Assembly (NCBI RefSeq): GCF_020217185.1
Contig: NZ_JAIWNX010000278.1
Coordinates: 1-10,000 of the forward strand
Origin: Asticcacaulis sp.
Lineage (GTDB): Bacteria; Pseudomonadota; Alphaproteobacteria; Caulobacterales; Caulobacteraceae
DNA: 10,000 nt
Direction: 5' to 3'
A model generated the notes under the pieces. That model was not told the origin of the DNA. It made no database searches and saw only the letters and a program-made list of their open reading frames with translations. How positions within the stretch are numbered: the stretch's first letter is position 1; each line of letters opens with the position of its first letter. The translations under genes and the position numbers were made by a program. This document shows, piece by piece, positions 7,823 through 10,000 of the stretch.

Positions 7823-7865
7823 TCGAGACTGTCTCATATGTGTCAAAGACATGAGACAGTCTCGA
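7823..7865. repeat. 15-bp inverted repeat built from two GAGAC-N-GTCTC palindromes
   Basis: Perfect 15-bp arms (7823-7837 and 7851-7865) around a 13-nt loop. Each arm contains its own small palindrome, GAGACTGTCTC and GAGACAGTCTC, so the DNA offers two copies of a possible dimer-binding site and the RNA a long stem. There is no adjacent T-run. Confidence 0.55.
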
Positions 7866-7870
7866 AAGGC

Positions 7871-7903
7871 ATACCAAGAGTCATTTTCAATGACTCTTGG
7901 TAT
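7871..7903 (+). terminator. 15-bp hairpin abutting the mscL stop codon
   Basis: Perfect 15-bp arms ATACCAAGAGTCATT / AATGACTCTTGGTAT with a TTC loop. The right arm touches the mscL stop codon (7903-7905). On the plus strand it is followed by a T-rich tract (TATTATTTCTTCTTC), so it could end the glucokinase-like gene's transcript; on the minus strand no T-run follows, and there it may protect the mscL message. Confidence 0.6.
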
Positions 7904-8298
7904 TATTTCTTCTTCAACTCTTCAAGAATACCGGCCAGCAGATCCTTTTCCGAAGGCCCCGGATCTGCCGCGGGCGCGGCGGGGGGCGGAAAGAGGCGGT
8001 TGATCGCCTTAACCACCATAAAGATGGCCGCACCGATAATCACAAACTGAATCAGCGTGTTGATGAAGATGCCGTAGCTGATGGCCACTTCGGGCGTGTC
8101 ACCCACGGCGGCTTTCAGGACCAGCTTGAGGTCCGAAAAATCCACGCCGCCGGTCAACAGACCGATAGGCGGCATGATGATATTGTCCACAAGCGAGGAC
8201 ACGATCTTGCCGAACGCACCGCCAATCACGACACCGACCGCCAGGTCGATGACATTGCCGCGCATCAGGAAGGTTTTGAATTCCGAAACAATGCTCAC
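7903..8298 (-). CDS. mscL: Large-conductance mechanosensitive channel
   Basis: MscL is a homopentameric inner-membrane channel that opens under membrane tension and releases solutes during osmotic downshock. With the GTG at 8298 the protein is 131 residues: N-terminal amphipathic helix [15 protein letters not shown]1 with the gate sequence [19 protein letters not shown] (15-33), the periplasmic loop, TM2 (about 75-97, [20 protein letters not shown]), a proline/alanine linker, and the C-terminal helix [17 protein letters not shown] prefer 8298 over the GTG at 8304 because MSIVSEF matches the family N-terminus and GAGG then sits 8 nt upstream, whereas the earlier GTG abuts the ribosome site. 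It follows ihfB by 28 bp on the same strand, so the two may be cotranscribed. Confidence 0.96.
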   Translation of the reverse strand: MSIVSEFKTFLMRGNVIDLAVGVVIGGAFGKIVSSLVDNIIMPPIGLLTGGVDFSDLKLVLKAAVGDTPEVAISYGIFINTLIQFVIIGAAIFMVVKAINRLFPPPAAPAADPGPSEKDLLAGILEELKKK

Positions 8299-8326
8299 GG
8301 GCACCCCCTCTGTTTATGTGTTTATT

Positions 8327-8623
8327 TTATTCGTTGTCGTCGCCCGACAGGTTCAGGCGTTCGCGCAGTTCCTTGCCGCTCTTGAAGAAGGGCACGTGCT
8401 TGGCGGGAACCGAGACCGCTTCACCGGTGCGCGGGTTACGCCCCACGCGCGCCGGACGCGAGCGTACCGAAAAGGCCCCGAAGCCGCGCAGCTCGACCCG
8501 GCCACCCTTTTCGAGCGTCTCGATCATGGATTCCAGAATCAGGTTGACGATCCGCTCGACGTCTTTCTGCGTCATATGCGGATATTCGGACGCCAAACGC
8601 TCGATCAGTTCCGATTTTAACAT
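8327..8623 (-). CDS. ihfB: Integration host factor beta subunit
   Basis: IhfB forms a heterodimer with IhfA that bends DNA sharply at specific sites, acting in promoter architecture, replication and recombination. The 98-residue product begins [17 protein letters not shown], has the HU/IHF core [18 protein letters not shown] (42-59), and the beta-arm GRNPRTGE (61-68) with the intercalating Pro64, followed by [21 protein letters not shown] at the start and the arm sequence favour IhfB over HU. The start is ATG at 8623 with GGGGGA about 4 nt upstream; the frame is open further upstream (to an ATG at 8722), but that extension has no family similarity. Placement next to rpsA is the classic neighbourhood of this gene in proteobacteria. 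Confidence 0.96.
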   Translation of the reverse strand: MLKSELIERLASEYPHMTQKDVERIVNLILESMIETLEKGGRVELRGFGAFSVRSRPARVGRNPRTGEAVSVPAKHVPFFKSGKELRERLNLSGDDNE

Positions 8624-8733
8624 CTTATCCCCCGAACACAGGTTCGAAATATATAGGCGTCCGGTGATCCACGGTCTGAATCTTATGACCACGTTGCAAC
8701 GCAGCCGGACACCCGCCAGCACATCATCTTGCG
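8624..8733 (-). promoter_or_regulatory. Possibly structured ihfB leader
   Basis: Complementary segments: GTCCGG (8660-8665) with CCGGAC (8704-8709), enclosing GGTC/GACC (8673-8676, 8687-8690), and CGAAC/GTTCG (8633-8637, 8642-8646) directly next to the ihfB ribosome site. A 10-bp palindrome CGTTGCAACG lies at 8692-8701. The stems are short and could be chance; no known riboswitch was recognised. The rest of the gap up to 8858 shows nothing but the candidate promoter and one 6-bp hairpin (8834-8848). Confidence 0.3.
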
Positions 8734-8762
8734 AGCATGATCGAAAACGAAAGCCGCTTCAA
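8734..8762 (-). promoter_or_regulatory. Candidate ihfB promoter
   Basis: On the minus strand TTGAAG (8757-8762) and CATGCT (8734-8739) are separated by 17 bp, a fair sigma-70-type pair. It lies downstream of the rpsA terminator and would give ihfB a leader of about 100 nt. Sequence alone cannot confirm it. Confidence 0.4.
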
Positions 8763-8858
8763 GGGGTTGTTTCAAAAATTAATAGCCGCTGAGACGAAAT
8801 GTATACGAAATATGCGCTCATCCGCACGATGCCGCGCCTGTGAGGCGCTGCGGCGCAC

Positions 8859-8905
8859 AAAAAAAGCCCCGCTTTTCAGTTCTTGCGAAGCTGAAAGGCG
8901 GGGGC
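8859..8905 (-). terminator. Intrinsic terminator of rpsA
   Basis: On the minus strand a GC-rich stem (8891-8905 with 8866-8879, one bulge and one mismatch) with an 11-nt loop is followed directly by seven T (8859-8865). It begins about 30 bp beyond the rpsA stop, so ihfB is likely transcribed mainly from its own promoter. Confidence 0.9.
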
Positions 8906-8934
8906 CGCATTAAAGACAATTAAGTCTGAAAGGC

Positions 8935-10000
8935 TTACTCTTTGGTCGAACCGCGCAGGGCCGCGCCCAGGATGTCGCCCAGCGAAGCGCCGGAGTCCTG
9001 AGAGCCGTACTGCTCGATGGCCTGCTTTTCGTCAGCCATTTCCAGAGCCTTGATCGAGACGGACACCTTGCGGGCGGCCTTATCGACATTGGTGATCTGG
9101 GCATCGACGCGGTCACCCACGGCGAAGCGCTCAACGCGCTGCTCGTTGCGGTCGCGCGACAGGTCCGACTTGCGGATGAAGGCCGACACCGGAGCATCGT
9201 CTTCGCCGAACTTGACTTCGATACCGCCCGAAGTGACTTCGGTGACGGTGACGGTCACGGTCTGGCCCTTGCGGAAGGTGTCGCCCGACATCGGATCGCC
9301 GCCGAGTTGCTTGATACCCAGCGAGATGCGTTCCTTTTCGACGTCAACGTCCAGAACCTTAGTCTTGACGATGTCGCCCTTCTTGTACTTGGCGATGGCT
9401 TCTTCGCCCGCGACGTTCCAGTCGAGGTCGGAGAGGTGGACCATGCCGTCGATGTCGTTTTCGAAGCCGACGAACAGACCGAATTCGGTCGCGTTCTTCA
9501 CTTCGCCTTCGATCACCGAACCGATCGGGTGCTTGGACAGGAAGTCATCCCACGGATTGTTCTGAGCCTGCTTGAGGCCCAGCGACACGCGGCGCTTGCC
9601 GGCATCGACTTCCAGCACGACCACTTCGACTTCCTGAGACGTCGAAACGATCTTGCCCGGATGGACGTTCTTCTTGGTCCACGACATTTCCGAAACGTGC
9701 ACCAGACCTTCAACGCCCGACTCCAGCTCGACGAACGCGCCGTAGTCAGTGATGTTGGTGATGCGACCGGTGAACTTGCCACCGACCGGGTACTTGGCTT
9801 CGACACCGTCCCACGGATCGGATTGCAGTTGCTTCATGCCCAGCGAGATACGCTGCGTGTCCGGATTGATCTTGATGATCTGGACGCGGACGCTGTCGCC
9901 AACATTGAGGACCTGCGACGGATGCGACACGCGCTTCCACGACATGTCGGTGACGTGCAGCAGGCCGTCGATGCCGCCGAGGTCAACGAACGCACCGTAG
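8935..10000 (-). CDS. rpsA: 30S ribosomal protein S1, C-terminal part
   Basis: S1 binds mRNA and helps deliver structured messages to the 30S subunit. The frame is open to the right edge, so the ATG at 9945 is internal; 354 residues are visible. They hold four S1 (OB-fold) repeats: the end of the third ([20 protein letters not shown]), the fourth (about visible residues 73-145, with [20 protein letters not shown]), the fifth (160-230, [20 protein letters not shown] and [17 protein letters not shown]), and the more divergent sixth (245-318). Each of the first three ends in the S1 hallmark RISLG(M/I)KQL or RVSLGLKQA. The tail [16 protein letters not shown] is a short conserved ending. A typical proteobacterial S1 has six repeats and about 560 residues, so roughly one third is missing at the right edge. 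Confidence 0.97.
   Translation of the reverse strand, partial: YGAFVDLGGIDGLLHVTDMSWKRVSHPSQVLNVGDSVRVQIIKINPDTQRISLGMKQLQSDPWDGVEAKYPVGGKFTGRITNITDYGAFVELESGVEGLVHVSEMSWTKKNVHPGKIVSTSQEVEVVVLEVDAGKRRVSLGLKQAQNNPWDDFLSKHPIGSVIEGEVKNATEFGLFVGFENDIDGMVHLSDLDWNVAGEEAIAKYKKGDIVKTKVLDVDVEKERISLGIKQLGGDPMSGDTFRKGQTVTVTVTEVTSGGIEVKFGEDDAPVSAFIRKSDLSRDRNEQRVERFAVGDRVDAQITNVDKAARKVSVSIKALEMADEKQAIEQYGSQDSGASLGDILGAALRGSTKE

Noticed and set aside
7743..7902. CRISPR-like array
   Set aside because: The repeated units are inverted repeats of different sequence, not regularly spaced direct repeats, and no cas gene is nearby.
8299..8304. mscL start at the GTG at 8304
   Set aside because: It would abut the GAGGGG ribosome site; the next GTG at 8298 has proper spacing and gives the family N-terminus MSIVSEF.
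8624..8722. N-terminal extension of IhfB to an ATG at 8722
   Set aside because: The extra 33 residues match nothing in the HU/IHF family, while [10 protein letters not shown] at 8623 is the standard beginning and has a purine-rich ribosome site.

Overview
This is a housekeeping region of an alphaproteobacterial chromosome, most likely from Caulobacteraceae and perhaps Asticcacaulis. That placement rests on remembered protein similarity and on gene order; no search was run. The minus-strand series rpsA–ihfB … trpF–trpB–trpA–accD–folC is a common alphaproteobacterial order. Most genes are GC-rich and three start codons (trpB, trpA, mscL) are read as GTG.

Layout from left to right. The 3' part of rpoD (+) enters at the left edge and ends near 964. 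Three consecutive hairpins (971-1071) separate it from the convergent folC. Then, all on the minus strand and transcribed right to left, come trpF (6676-6014), trpB, trpA, accD, a small unrecognised membrane-protein gene, and folC. This run joins the last steps of tryptophan synthesis to fatty-acid precursor supply and folate polyglutamylation. A 121-bp region with a perfect 20-bp palindrome and further inverted repeats separates trpF from a divergent plus-strand glucokinase-family gene (6798-7742). That gene converges on mscL across about 160 bp made almost entirely of hairpins. Upstream of mscL on the minus strand lie ihfB, a roughly 310-bp leader/terminator region, and the 3' two-thirds of rpsA, which runs off the right edge.

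There is no mobile element, CRISPR array, tRNA or rRNA. The main points of interest are: a glucokinase-like protein that keeps its sugar-site residues but has lost the phosphate-binding DxGGTN motif; an AccD without any of the four zinc-ribbon cysteines; a TrpA with Glu where the E. coli enzyme has catalytic Asp60; an AT-richer membrane-protein gene wedged between accD and folC; and dense palindromes in the trpF/glucokinase and glucokinase/mscL gaps.
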